Origin: a virus
DNA length: 27,795 nucleotides
Direction: 5' to 3' (one strand)
Virus record (IMG/VR): IMGVR_UViG_3300032676_000818
Span: 1-27,795 of that record
Both the position numbers and the translations under genes were made by a program. This document shows positions 1-5,698 of the stretch, one piece after another; the stretch's first letter is position 1; each line of letters begins with the position of its first letter. A model generated the notes under the pieces. That model saw only the letters and a list, made by a program, of their open reading frames with translations. It was not told the DNA's origin and did not search any database.

Positions 1-23
1 TTAACTGGGCGGCTGGCAAGTGA
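1..23 (+). CDS. 3' end of an upstream gene (partial)
   Basis: In the third plus frame the window opens with codons for N-W-A-A-G-K followed by a TGA at 21-23. That TGA overlaps the GTG start at 20 as GTGA, the same coupled arrangement used by many gene pairs in this window. Only six residues are visible, so no function can be given, and the reading is inferred purely from the overlap geometry. Confidence 0.35.
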
Positions 24-568
24 CCGACGTTTACAAGCAAGCCCTCTGCCTGTTCATCCAAGACGGCGTATTGACGCTGGAACAGGTGCAAGAGCAGGTC
101 AAGGTGGCTGAGTCCATGACCATCAAGCGAAGCCGTGAGACGCCATTCTGGGTTGCCGCCGAGGCGCTTTGCCAGCGGCTACAGGATGGCATCGTTGCCA
201 ACTCGTACCGTCCGTTCAAGATGAACGTGACGAACACCAGCGCCATGGAGCGGCTGTTGCGTATCGACAAGGTGGATGAGTCCGAGGCGCAGATGCTCAT
301 CGACTGGTGCCTAGCGCACGAGTTCTGGGCTGGCGTGATTCTCTCGCCGGCGAAGTTCCGCAAACACTACGCCACCATGTACGTACGCAGGGTCGAGGAG
401 CGGAACAAGCGCGAACGTGATGGCGCAAAAGAGGCTCACCTCGTGGAGGTTGCACGACCCAGGTATGAGGTCGCTGACCAGGAGTTCTTCGAGCAAAAGC
501 GCAGGGAGCAAGCGGAGGCAGTGCCAATGCCAAAGGACTTCAAGCGTGTGTTAGGCTTAGCACAATAA
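20..568 (+). CDS. Putative phage replication initiator / replisome organiser-like protein
   Basis: The 182-residue product resembles the C-terminal part of winged-helix phage replication proteins. A helical segment at about residues 40-105 leads into a motif around residues 103-116 (W-A-G-V-I-L-S-P, then K-F-R-K-H-Y) that is typical of phage initiator and DnaD/O-like proteins, where it is thought to contact DNA or load helicase. The last 60 residues are charged and probably form a helix or disordered tail. An in-frame TAA at 2-4 leaves GTG 20 as the only normal start, and it overlaps the previous stop. The resolvase-like and SSB genes that follow support a replication role. The family call rests on pattern resemblance, so the exact function is uncertain. 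Confidence 0.5.
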   Translation: MTDVYKQALCLFIQDGVLTLEQVQEQVKVAESMTIKRSRETPFWVAAEALCQRLQDGIVANSYRPFKMNVTNTSAMERLLRIDKVDESEAQMLIDWCLAHEFWAGVILSPAKFRKHYATMYVRRVEERNKRERDGAKEAHLVEVARPRYEVADQEFFEQKRREQAEAVPMPKDFKRVLGLAQ

Positions 569-581
569 CCAAAGGAGCGTT

Positions 582-746
582 ATGCCAGAAATTTTAATCA
601 CCCAAGAAGTTGCTGATAGGGCTACCGAAGCCGCCGTCGATGCCCTCATGGGCGAGTTCTTGCCTGCTCTGCTAAAGGCTGGCGTTACTCGTAACCAGAT
701 TCAGACGGCGCTCGACTCGTTGAAGGCTGAGAGTGACAACGCCTGA
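582..746 (+). CDS. Small helical protein, 54 aa, unknown
   Basis: A strong ribosome binding site (AAAGGAG, 571-577) lies 4 nt before this ATG. The product is a short, mildly acidic, probably all-helical protein (residues 7-50 rich in A, E, L, T and D) with no cysteine and no membrane segment. Its 3' end overlaps the resolvase-like gene by 14 nt, so the two are probably translationally coupled. It sits between replication genes. I do not recognise the family. It could be a small accessory factor for its neighbour. Confidence 0.65.
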   Translation: MPEILITQEVADRATEAAVDALMGEFLPALLKAGVTRNQIQTALDSLKAESDNA

Positions 747-1074
747 GAAAGCGAAAGGCTCTCAATGGGAGCGTGACGTTGCCAAGGTGTTCAATGAACT
801 GGGCTACCCTCAGGTCGAGCGACGCTACGGTGCAGGCAACACGGTGGACAAGGGCGACCTCAACGGGTTCGCTCATGCCATCATCATCGAATGCAAGAAC
901 TTGAAAACCATCAACCTTGCAAGTATCATGGACGAAACGGCAGTCGAGCGTGCAAACGCTAAGGCTGACGTTGGCATCGCTGTAATCAAGCGACGCAACA
1001 AGCCGGCACGGCTGGGCTACGCAGTCGTGACGTTGGAAGAAATGGTCTACTTGCTTAAGCAAGCAGGCTATTAA
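733..1074 (+). CDS. Holliday-junction-resolvase-like PD-(D/E)XK nuclease
   Basis: The 113-residue product has the arrangement of Hjc-like and other small PD-(D/E)XK nucleases: a Glu in an early helix (W-E-R-D, E13), a G-D pair at 41-42 and the E-C-K signature at 53-55, followed by a mixed alpha/beta C-terminus. Such enzymes cut branched DNA using metal ions bound by these acidic residues. In phages they resolve recombination or replication intermediates and junctions before packaging. The GTG start overlaps the preceding gene and has a weak GAAGG upstream. ssb follows after about 50 nt. VRR-NUC-like or other restriction-fold nucleases are alternatives. The fold is better supported than the exact substrate. 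Confidence 0.75.
   Translation: MTTPEKAKGSQWERDVAKVFNELGYPQVERRYGAGNTVDKGDLNGFAHAIIIECKNLKTINLASIMDETAVERANAKADVGIAVIKRRNKPARLGYAVVTLEEMVYLLKQAGY
1050..1063. repeat. 14-bp perfect palindrome upstream of ssb
   Basis: CTTGCTTAAGCAAG lies at the 3' end of the resolvase-like gene, about 63 nt before the ssb start. It may be an operator for ssb or a chance product of coding for Leu-Leu-Lys-Gln. Weak evidence. Confidence 0.25.
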
Positions 1075-1125
1075 CGTGGTATCATTTAAAAGCCGCAAGG
1101 CACAACAACAGTAAAGGAAATCAAA

Positions 1126-1485
1126 ATGAGTACAACGCTTATCGGACGTATGGTCGGCGACGCCGACCTCAAGTTTACGAACAAGGGCACGGCACTGGCT
1201 AACTTCAGCATCGCCGTGAACCGCAAGAAGGGCGAAGAAGAGTCCGTCTCATACTTCGACTGCACCGCTTGGGGCACTCTCGCTCAGGGCATCTCGGACA
1301 ACCTGCGTAAGGGTCAGCGAGTCATCGTGACTGGCAACCTGTCGCAGGACCGATACGAGAACAAGGAGGGCAAGACTGTCTCGAAGGTCATCCTGACCGT
1401 CGAGGGCGCCGGACCTGACCTTCGCTACGCAAGCGAAGACAAGAAGGCGGCTCCCCGTTACACCACCCCAGAGGAAGACTTCTAA
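1126..1485 (+). CDS. ssb: Single-stranded DNA-binding protein (SSB)
   Basis: The 119-residue product is a compact SSB. The OB-fold spans about residues 1-105, with the usual opening (T-L-I-G-R-M), the F-S-I-A-V-N-R strand, Y-F-D-C-T-A-W-G in the core and G-Q-R-V-I-V-T-G-N-L before the last strand. The C-terminus ends in the acidic tip P-E-E-D-F, like the D-D-D-I-P-F tail through which bacterial SSBs recruit repair and replication proteins. The linker is far shorter than in cellular SSBs, which is common in phages. It coats single-stranded DNA during replication and recombination. The ribosome site is AAAGGAA about 7 nt upstream. whiB starts 3 nt after the stop. Confidence 0.95.
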   Translation: MSTTLIGRMVGDADLKFTNKGTALANFSIAVNRKKGEEESVSYFDCTAWGTLAQGISDNLRKGQRVIVTGNLSQDRYENKEGKTVSKVILTVEGAGPDLRYASEDKKAAPRYTTPEEDF

Positions 1486-1488
1486 CTC

Positions 1489-1872
1489 TTGACGGAATGG
1501 TCCCGAGCCAAATGCATTGGGCTTACGGACCTTTTTTTCGACGACCGCCTCACACAACAGGCTAGCGAAATTTGCGCTACCTGCTCCATCAAGACCGACT
1601 GCCTGCACTGGGCACTAGAACATCGGGAAGCATGGGGAGTGTGGGGCGGTTTGTCGTATCAGGAACTACGCATCGTAGCCGCATCTCTCGGTTACGAGCC
1701 ACCGAATCGCAAAGAGATAGAGCACGGCACCGAGCGTGGTCACGCTCAGCATCGACGGCTCAAACTCAAAGACCCGAGCCACGTCATTTGCCAGCCCTGC
1801 GTTGACGCCTACAACAACGCTACCAAAGTACGAGTAGCCCGTTACCGCAAGAAGCGGAACGGGCTACTCTAA
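1489..1872 (+). CDS. whiB: WhiB-like transcription factor with extra C-terminal Cys module
   Basis: WhiB-like proteins bind a [4Fe-4S] cluster and usually act with the primary sigma factor in actinobacteria; phage members alter host or phage transcription. Residues C9, C29, C32 and C38 give the expected C-(n)-C-x2-C-x5-C pattern, and G-V-W-G-G (residues 50-54) is the signature turn. The C-terminal half is unusual: H-G-T-E-R-G-H-x-x-H-R-R followed by C-x2-C and an R-Y-R-K-K-R end. This resembles a short Cys/His element found on many actinophage proteins. No ATG is in frame, so TTG at 1489, 3 nt after the ssb stop, is the start. Co-transcribed with ssb. Confidence 0.9.
   Translation: MTEWSRAKCIGLTDLFFDDRLTQQASEICATCSIKTDCLHWALEHREAWGVWGGLSYQELRIVAASLGYEPPNRKEIEHGTERGHAQHRRLKLKDPSHVICQPCVDAYNNATKVRVARYRKKRNGLL
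1832..1869 (+). terminator. Long hairpin overlapping the 3' end of whiB
   Basis: A perfect 12-bp stem (GAGTAGCCCGTT at 1832-1843 with 1858-1869) continues as a 4-bp CCGC/GCGG stem closing an AAGAA loop, with one bulged A (1844). It lies wholly within the last whiB codons and the stop follows at once. There is no T-run, so it may be an RNA 3'-end stabiliser or a factor-dependent end rather than a classic intrinsic terminator. Confidence 0.6.
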
Positions 1873-2019
1873 GGGGGAGGCTAGTGGGAGGGGAAGCGCA
1901 CTTGGAGAAAGGGACAAGTCGTTTCATTACTGGGCGGTTATTCCAACCCTCCGCACTAGCGCAATAATCTTACCATGGTTTTCTGTGGTACGTGTTAATC
2001 GTACTCATCTCTCTCCTCT

Positions 2020-2136
2020 CTACAGGCAGTCGTCGCAGTGGTAATTCTGCTCGACGCCCATGTCATTGTACACGATAGTCAACTCACGCTCCTCCATGCA
2101 ACAGTCGCATGGACCAAAAAGGGTGACGCTCCTCAT
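2020..2136 (-). CDS. Tiny Cys-rich protein, 38 aa
   Basis: Reading leftwards from 2136, the ORF encodes 38 residues with two metal-binding-like knuckles, C10-x-C12-C13 and C34-x2-C37 four residues before the end. That spacing could hold one zinc ion. Its ATG overlaps the previous gene's TGA (ATGA), so translation is probably coupled. Last gene of a three-gene minus-strand set in which every product carries two Cys pairs. Function unknown; a zinc-ribbon adaptor or anti-host microprotein is possible. Too short for family assignment. Confidence 0.6.
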   Translation of the reverse strand: MRSVTLFGPCDCCMEERELTIVYNDMGVEQNYHCDDCL

Positions 2137-2285
2137 TCGAGCCCCTCCACGTTCTCAAAGTTTCGACCACAGCGTTCACAAACAAAGTTGTCTGATTCGT
2201 TTACGTAGAACGGCATGCCATCTTCCCAAGTGTCGAGGCATTCTTCGCAGATAAGAATAACAATTGAATAGCCTTTAAGTGACAT
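2133..2285 (-). CDS. Small zinc-ribbon-like protein, 50 aa
   Basis: The 50-residue product has C13-x2-C16 and C36-x2-C39, the layout of a small zinc ribbon, separated by an acidic/aromatic stretch. The start is well supported: AGGAGG lies 5 nt upstream of the ATG. It ends in an ATGA overlap with the 38-aa gene. Middle member of the small Cys-protein set. No catalytic motif is visible, and a DNA-, RNA- or protein-binding adaptor is the most one can infer. Confidence 0.7.
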   Translation of the reverse strand: MSLKGYSIVILICEECLDTWEDGMPFYVNESDNFVCERCGRNFENVEGLE

Positions 2286-2294
2286 CACTGCCTC

Positions 2295-2528
2295 CTAGAA
2301 GTTCGTTGATACTGGGTAACGAGCGCCGGCAAGTGGGCGCCGGCAGACTGGGCACGGGGTGGAACCGTATACACCTTCGGTGCCGATTCGGGTCAGTACG
2401 CCCCAACTCTTAAGAGCCGAGACGATAGCCTCGACGGGCATATGTTCGTAGTTGACCGAGGAGTCGTTGCTCCCGTACTGGCTGACTATGAGGCAGTCGG
2501 TGCAAATTTCAATGACTGGCATTGGCAT
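2295..2528 (-). CDS. Small zinc-ribbon-like protein, 77 aa
   Basis: First gene of the minus-strand set. The 77-residue product has C9-x2-C12 and C59-x2-C62 (the second within a P-C-P-V-C-R-R knuckle), consistent with a zinc ribbon whose two halves are separated by an alpha-helical insert (about residues 30-48). A weak ribosome site (AAGGA, 2536-2540) precedes the ATG, and a promoter with an embedded palindrome lies just upstream. The next gene starts about 10 nt after the stop. Specific function unknown. Confidence 0.7.
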   Translation of the reverse strand: MPMPVIEICTDCLIVSQYGSNDSSVNYEHMPVEAIVSALKSWGVLTRIGTEGVYGSTPCPVCRRPLAGARYPVSTNF

Positions 2529-2546
2529 CTCACTATCCTTACTGTG

Positions 2547-2575
2547 TTAGTAGTCACTGTTGACTACATGTACAA
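2547..2575 (-). promoter_or_regulatory. Putative minus-strand promoter with operator-like palindrome
   Basis: On the minus strand, TTGTAC (2570-2575) and TACTAA (2547-2552) are separated by exactly 17 nt. The spacer and -10 overlap a perfect inverted repeat, GTAGTCA-ctgt-TGACTAC (2550-2567). Transcription would begin near 2540, about 12 nt before the first zinc-ribbon gene. The palindrome between -35 and -10 is a classic repressor position. Predicted from sequence only. Confidence 0.45.
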
Positions 2576-2596
2576 CATTAGTGGCTACACCTATGC

Positions 2597-2661
2597 CAAT
2601 GCAAATTAAAAGACAGATAATGGACAGATAGCGCCTATCTGTCAAATAGATTTGCAATTGG
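2597..2661. promoter_or_regulatory. Nested inverted repeats upstream of the 2711 gene
   Basis: An inner perfect repeat, GACAGATAG-cgc-CTATCTGTC (2623-2643), is preceded by another half-site GACAGATA (2612-2619). Both are bracketed by an outer inverted pair, CCAATGCAAAT (2597-2607) and ATTTGCAATTGG (2650-2661, one extra base). Together they look like a multi-site operator between divergent genes. The binding protein is unknown; a regulator encoded elsewhere in the phage is possible. Confidence 0.5.
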
Positions 2662-2677
2662 GTGGTTGCAGGCACTA

Positions 2678-2692
2678 AGGTACTGAGTACCT
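2678..2692. repeat. Short inverted repeat before the 2711 gene
   Basis: AGGTAC-tga-GTACCT, a 6-bp perfect inverted repeat, lies 8 nt before the GGGAGG ribosome site. It could be an operator half or a small 5'-leader hairpin that modulates translation. Confidence 0.35.
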
Positions 2693-2710
2693 AAACGAAG
2701 GGAGGTGAAT

Positions 2711-2959
2711 ATGGAAACAATTAAGTGGGAGACGCCGGCTCCTTCAGCAAAGAAGGGGCGCCAGTCCAAGAAGACTTTGGCGCTAATCGAAGCAGGGAAG
2801 AGCCGCCCCAATGAATGGTTCGTGTTGCACGAAGGCGCCAAGGGGCGCCCTGCTCCACGCCCATTCAACGGCCCCCAATGGGAGCGTGCGTACCGCACGT
2901 TTTGGGTAGAGGGGGAGACGGTTCACCGTACGTACGTACGCTATATCGGCAACCGCTAG
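2711..2959 (+). CDS. Small basic protein, 82 aa, unknown
   Basis: The GGGAGG at 2700-2705 is 5 nt before ATG 2711. It overlaps the GTG at 2705, so ATG 2711 is preferred. The product begins W-E-T-P-A-P-S-A-K-K-G-R, has a basic N-terminus, a helix, then W-F-V-L and a basic Tyr/Arg-rich end. This pattern (tryptophan near the start, proline/lysine linker, mid-protein helix) recurs in short actinophage proteins of unknown role, some possibly DNA-binding. It lies alone between operator-like repeats and a strong hairpin, so it may be a regulated single-gene unit. Confidence 0.75.
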   Translation: METIKWETPAPSAKKGRQSKKTLALIEAGKSRPNEWFVLHEGAKGRPAPRPFNGPQWERAYRTFWVEGETVHRTYVRYIGNR

Positions 2960-2965
2960 CCTTAG

Positions 2966-3007
2966 TGGCCCCTCGGTACGTATTTACTGGTGCGTACCGA
3001 GGGGCCA
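2966..3007 (+). terminator. 15-bp hairpin after the 2711 gene
   Basis: TGGCCCCTCGGTACG (2966-2980) pairs perfectly with 2993-3007 around a 12-nt loop. It begins 7 nt after the stop of the 2711 gene. No T-run follows, so it is terminator-like rather than a canonical intrinsic terminator. Confidence 0.6.
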
Positions 3008-3030
3008 TAGTGACTTGGAGAAACAATTTT

Positions 3031-3054
3031 TGCGTTCCGAAACTAATCAGTCCG
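3031..3054. repeat. 24-bp repeat, copy 1
   Basis: This copy differs from copy 2 (3077-3100) at one base of 24 and shares its 3' part, CGAAACTAATCAGTCCG. The copies begin 46 bp apart and each is preceded by a T-rich run. The core GTTTCGAAAC of copy 2 is a palindrome; here one base breaks it (GTTCCGAAAC). Likely a protein-binding site. Confidence 0.6.
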
Positions 3055-3076
3055 CCGGCCCAGGCCGGGATTTTTC

Positions 3077-3100
3077 TGCGTTTCGAAACTAATCAGTCCG
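3077..3100. repeat. 24-bp repeat, copy 2
   Basis: This copy contains the intact 10-bp palindrome GTTTCGAAAC followed by TAATCAGTCCG. It shares 23 of 24 bases with copy 1 and 17 consecutive bases with the promoter-proximal copy at 5588. Confidence 0.6.
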
Positions 3101-3278
3101 GCGCGCCACCTTGTGTGTGGATGTGACTTTAGTTTACGGCGGGAGGTCGAGGCGAAGCCTCGGGGGTATGGGGAAGGCGAAGCCTTTCCGACCCCTAGGG
3201 AGAGCACGAGAGGGAACGTCTTGTCGCGATTTTGAGTTGCCGGTTTACCGGCGATGAGAAATTGCGTTTAGGTGCCCT
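3101..3278. other. Non-coding hairpin-rich stretch
   Basis: Between the repeats and the terminator there is no credible gene (2960-3327 as a whole is non-coding). Small hairpins are visible: CGAGGC-gaa-GCCTCG (3148-3162), an 8-bp stem with a GAA loop and one G-T pair (3171-3189), and GCCGGT-tt-ACCGGC (3239-3252). The GAA-loop hairpins resemble those in the 6.2-7.9 kb region. Confidence 0.5.
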
Positions 3279-3326
3279 AAAAAAAGGGAGAGGGAGAGAC
3301 TTTAGTCTCTCCCTCTCCCTTTTTTT
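3279..3326. terminator. Strong bidirectional terminator, 23-bp perfect stem
   Basis: Seven As followed by a purine-rich GGGAGAGGGAGAGACT arm (3279-3301) pair perfectly with 3304-3326, which ends in seven Ts. Because both ends carry A/T runs, it works as an intrinsic terminator in either direction. It sits 1 nt from the stop of the last minus-strand cassette gene (3328) and ends plus-strand transcription coming from 2711. Confidence 0.9.
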
Positions 3327-3327
3327 G

Positions 3328-3552
3328 TTACTTACGCGCGGTCTTGCTGACCTCGCGCCAGAGTCGCCATGCGACTCCGGTGGTGATGCCACCGGACACC
3401 CAACTGGCTGTTACCAGCGTTGATGCGTCCATTGTGACTTGGTTGAGTTCGGTGTACGTCCAGTGCTTGACTAGGTACCCCTCGATGAGACAACCGAGCG
3501 CGAACGCCCAGTCGTGCCATCGCTTGACTTGGAAGTGGAACCCGTACTTCAT
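3328..3552 (-). CDS. Small probable membrane protein, 74 aa
   Basis: Last gene of the amidoligase cassette. Its ATG overlaps the amidotransferase TGA as ATGA, so the two are translationally coupled. The product has Trp/His-rich residues at the N-terminus and one weakly hydrophobic stretch at about residues 43-66 (small residues, Gly, Trp), then a basic end R-E-V-S-K-T-A-R-K. One membrane span with a positive C-terminus is plausible. It is not recognisable as a known family. A membrane partner of the two enzymes or a holin-like protein are options. Confidence 0.65.
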   Translation of the reverse strand: MKYGFHFQVKRWHDWAFALGCLIEGYLVKHWTYTELNQVTMDASTLVTASWVSGGITTGVAWRLWREVSKTARK

Positions 3553-4403
3553 CGTGTGATGTACGAGTCGCAGTTACAAGCCCGCCAGTGTGTGTTGCAC
3601 ACTTGGCACGTGCCGCATTCGTTGCAGATGCCGAAGTCTTGCTGAAACACGTACTCAGGGCAGTCTGCGAGGATGCACTTCTTGCCGTACAAGGCGAGGA
3701 GTTCGTCCTCCGAGGGGATGTCGAACGTGTCGTAATCCTCCCACATGGACTCTTCCTTCTTCACGCTGTACACACTTGCGCTAGCGGGGGTGTATGGCGC
3801 GGCGTACGTGGTACGAGGCTTCCATGACTGGTTAGACCACCAGAGCCCGGACTGCTTGTCCCAACTGCCGAGGTGCTCGCCAAGGATGATGACGGGCATC
3901 TCGTCGTACACGGTGTTCAGGATGACGACTTTGGAGTGCTGCCCCGTGACGTAACCGTCGAGGACATCCCACACGTACGGGTCGGACAGACCTGCCACCC
4001 CGCCGAAGCGGGGCAGCACGTCTTCTGCGAAGACTTGCGAGTCTACGCGGTTGTCCGTCTTGGGGATGCTCAGGCCGAGCATTCCATTGTGGGCGAGCAG
4101 GGAGCCTGACCCGTCACCAACGGTGAATGGGTGGCATCCTGCAAGGTGTACTCCGCCTCGGGTGGCGATGCGTGCGTGGAACAGGTGTCCCAGCACGTCG
4201 TCACCGAGGAGGTCGAGCATCGACAGGTAGCCGTCGATTGCGGTGTCAGCGTCCATTGAGTGGTCGCTTTCGATGGCTCGTGAGGCACCGTCTTGGTAGA
4301 CGATGCCCCAACCGAAGCCATCAGGGTTGTTGATGCACGAGACGACAAGGTCGGCTCGTGTTGGACGCTCGTTGCCGGTCGTGCCGACACAGATTACGCA
4401 CAT
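3549..4403 (-). CDS. Class II glutamine amidotransferase-like (Ntn hydrolase) with Cys-rich tail
   Basis: The 284-residue product begins M-C, giving the N-terminal nucleophile Cys2 expected after Met removal. It keeps the class II amidotransferase landmarks: N-P-D-G-F-G-W-G (26-33), H-A-R-I-A-T-R-G (76-83, the glutamine-binding H-x-R-x-A-T), H-P-F (91-93), H-N-G (105-107) and a D-S-Q-V-F motif (121-125). Such domains hydrolyse glutamine, releasing ammonia for a partner ligase. After about residue 240 it gains a Cys-rich module (C243, C248, C260, C263, C266, C269, C276, C278), probably zinc binding. It overlaps the amidoligase end by 10 nt. It could instead act as a peptidase or gamma-glutamyl hydrolase; the fold is confident and the substrate unknown. 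Confidence 0.85.
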   Translation of the reverse strand: MCVICVGTTGNERPTRADLVVSCINNPDGFGWGIVYQDGASRAIESDHSMDADTAIDGYLSMLDLLGDDVLGHLFHARIATRGGVHLAGCHPFTVGDGSGSLLAHNGMLGLSIPKTDNRVDSQVFAEDVLPRFGGVAGLSDPYVWDVLDGYVTGQHSKVVILNTVYDEMPVIILGEHLGSWDKQSGLWWSNQSWKPRTTYAAPYTPASASVYSVKKEESMWEDYDTFDIPSEDELLALYGKKCILADCPEYVFQQDFGICNECGTCQVCNTHWRACNCDSYITR

Positions 4404-5524
4404 GGGTCAATTCCGTTCTCCAGCGTGAAGCGCTGGTTGTTGAGGATGGCAATTGCCATCGGGTAGTTGTTGGAGCGGACAAACTTGTCGAAGTTCGAGA
4501 AGTTGAGTCCGCCGTTGATGGCTTCGTGAGCCGTCATGTTGCGGGTGTACTCCGCGGCTGCGTGGATGAACTCGATGCAGCCGATGACGCGACCCACAGC
4601 CAGCGAGGGCCGGAAAATCCGGAACTCGATGGTGGCGCCGCCGTTGGCGCCGAGGTTGACTGCGTCGGTGTGATTCGCCGCGTGCGGTGCTTTGACCTTG
4701 ATGGCAGCGCTGCCATTGAGGCCGTCGAACCGTGCGTACGAGGAGCGACGGTTTGCGATGCGAACCCAGTCGTGCTCGTTGCGGGAGAACAGCATCACCA
4801 ATCGCATGGCGTGCGAGTTGGTGAAGTGTCCACGACCGACGTGGACGTGCAGACCCGCGTTGCTGCGGTTCCACGCGCGCTGACCGAGGTTGGAGATTCC
4901 AATCATGGTCTGGTTCAAGTCGCGGGCGATTTCGCGCCATGACTCAAGCGAGCGTGGGTGGCTGACAATTTCCATCCCGTTGTTCAGGGACCCGTCGTAC
5001 TTCAGGTAGAAGTCGTCACGAGTCCAGTCGTCACGGAAGGCGCAGATTGCTTCTTCCAGCCGGTACTGGACGTTTTCCGACTCAAGTTCGATGCCGAAGG
5101 TGAGGACGCCTGTGGGCGATTCACCGATGGCGAACTTGTGCTGAGGACCCGGCTTGTAGCCGTAGTCATCGAGACGGGCTGCGCTGCGTTGTGCCGCAGT
5201 TGGGCAGTCGGGGTCTTCTTCCCACTCGTCGCAGGTGTCACACCAGTAGGCGACATCGCGGATGCAGTCTTCGCAGTATTGTTCACCTGCGCAGTAGATG
5301 TACGAGTGGTGCGCTTCCCAGAAGCACTGGTCGCACGAGTAGCACGTCCACGTGTGGTCATCCACGTGGTCGTAGCACCACTCTTCCACGCGCCCGTAGG
5401 CGGCGATGACTGAGCGTGTGATTTCGTCGTTGTCAATGACGTGCTCATTGCCGTACTCGCACATGGTGGGGTTTTCCGGCTGAATTTCCGGCTGGTCGGG
5501 TACTGCGTTGGTCTCGCTTGGCAT
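4394..5524 (-). CDS. Amidoligase (Amidoligase_2, glutamine-synthetase-like fold) with zinc-binding N-terminus
   Basis: The 376-residue product matches phage and bacterial COOH-NH2 ligases of the glutamine-synthetase fold, which use ATP to join a carboxyl to an amine. Signatures: F-G-I-E-L-E (143-148), Y-D-G-S-L (176-180), E-I-V-S-H-P (185-190), G-L-H-V-H-V-G (224-230) and I-E-F-R-I-F (299-304). These supply metal- and ATP-binding acids and histidines. Residues 22-107 hold ten cysteines, many in C-x2-C pairs (61/64, 84/87, 95/98), likely a zinc-finger docking domain. The start has AAAGGAAG upstream. Known members of this family pair with amidotransferases and are predicted to make peptide modifications. 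The actual substrate cannot be read from sequence. Confidence 0.85.
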   Translation of the reverse strand: MPSETNAVPDQPEIQPENPTMCEYGNEHVIDNDEITRSVIAAYGRVEEWCYDHVDDHTWTCYSCDQCFWEAHHSYIYCAGEQYCEDCIRDVAYWCDTCDEWEEDPDCPTAAQRSAARLDDYGYKPGPQHKFAIGESPTGVLTFGIELESENVQYRLEEAICAFRDDWTRDDFYLKYDGSLNNGMEIVSHPRSLESWREIARDLNQTMIGISNLGQRAWNRSNAGLHVHVGRGHFTNSHAMRLVMLFSRNEHDWVRIANRRSSYARFDGLNGSAAIKVKAPHAANHTDAVNLGANGGATIEFRIFRPSLAVGRVIGCIEFIHAAAEYTRNMTAHEAINGGLNFSNFDKFVRSNNYPMAIAILNNQRFTLENGIDPCA

Positions 5525-5548
5525 AGCGAAACTTCCTTTCTCTCTCGT

Positions 5549-5569
5549 GTTAGCAGACGGTCTGCTAAC
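5549..5569. promoter_or_regulatory. 10-bp inverted repeat before the amidoligase start
   Basis: GTTAGCAGAC-g-GTCTGCTAAC lies 25 nt upstream of the amidoligase ATG, between a TATAAT box and the ribosome site. It could be an operator or a leader hairpin for the cassette. No T-run follows. Confidence 0.5.
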
Positions 5570-5587
5570 GCGACTTTTTAGAAACTT

Positions 5588-5604
5588 TGCGTTTCGAAAC
5601 TAAT
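5588..5604. repeat. 17-bp copy of the 3031/3077 repeat at a promoter
   Basis: TGCGTTTCGAAACTAAT is identical over 17 bases to copy 2. Here the GTTTCGAAAC palindrome (5591-5600) lies just downstream of a minus-strand TATAAT (5603-5608), covering the expected start site. That placement suggests a repressor operator. Confidence 0.6.
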
Positions 5605-5608
5605 TATA
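5603..5608 (-). promoter_or_regulatory. TATAAT -10 box for the amidoligase operon
   Basis: A consensus TATAAT reads leftwards about 80 nt before the amidoligase ATG. The -35 position has no good TTGACA or GTAAC match (CCCAAC at 17 nt), so the promoter may need an activator. The flanking palindromes point to regulation. Confidence 0.45.
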
Positions 5609-5654
5609 GTTAGTGACTAGCCCCTGTTGGGGGTTTTGTTGTGAAAAGGTGGCT

Positions 5655-5695
5655 GGCTGGCGAGCGAGTTCATGTAGTGAACTCGCTCGCCAGCC
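5655..5695. terminator. 18-bp perfect hairpin between the membrane gene and the amidoligase promoter
   Basis: Bases 5655-5672 pair perfectly with 5678-5695 around a TGTAG loop. The hairpin lies immediately after the stop of the minus-strand membrane gene (5699). Read on the minus strand the stem is followed by CACCTTTTCACAAC, a weak T-run. It probably separates the two upstream genes from the amidoligase transcription unit. Confidence 0.6.
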
Positions 5696-5698
5696 TTA

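Noticed and set aside
1900-3023. 11-bp direct repeat ACTTGGAGAAA at 1900-1910 and 3013-3023
   Set aside because: Too short and isolated to separate from chance, with no matching context.
2815-3126. Plus-strand ORF, 103 aa, overlapping the 2711 gene and the repeats
   Set aside because: Out of frame with the well-supported 2711 gene, and it spans the hairpin and both 24-bp repeats.
4358-4942. Plus-strand ORF, 194 aa
   Set aside because: Lies opposite the amidotransferase and amidoligase genes, which have clear motifs; composition is that of an antisense shadow.
5620-5640. CCCC-tgtt-GGGG followed by TTTT on the plus strand
   Set aside because: Only 4 bp of stem, and no plus-strand gene ends nearby; not called as a terminator.
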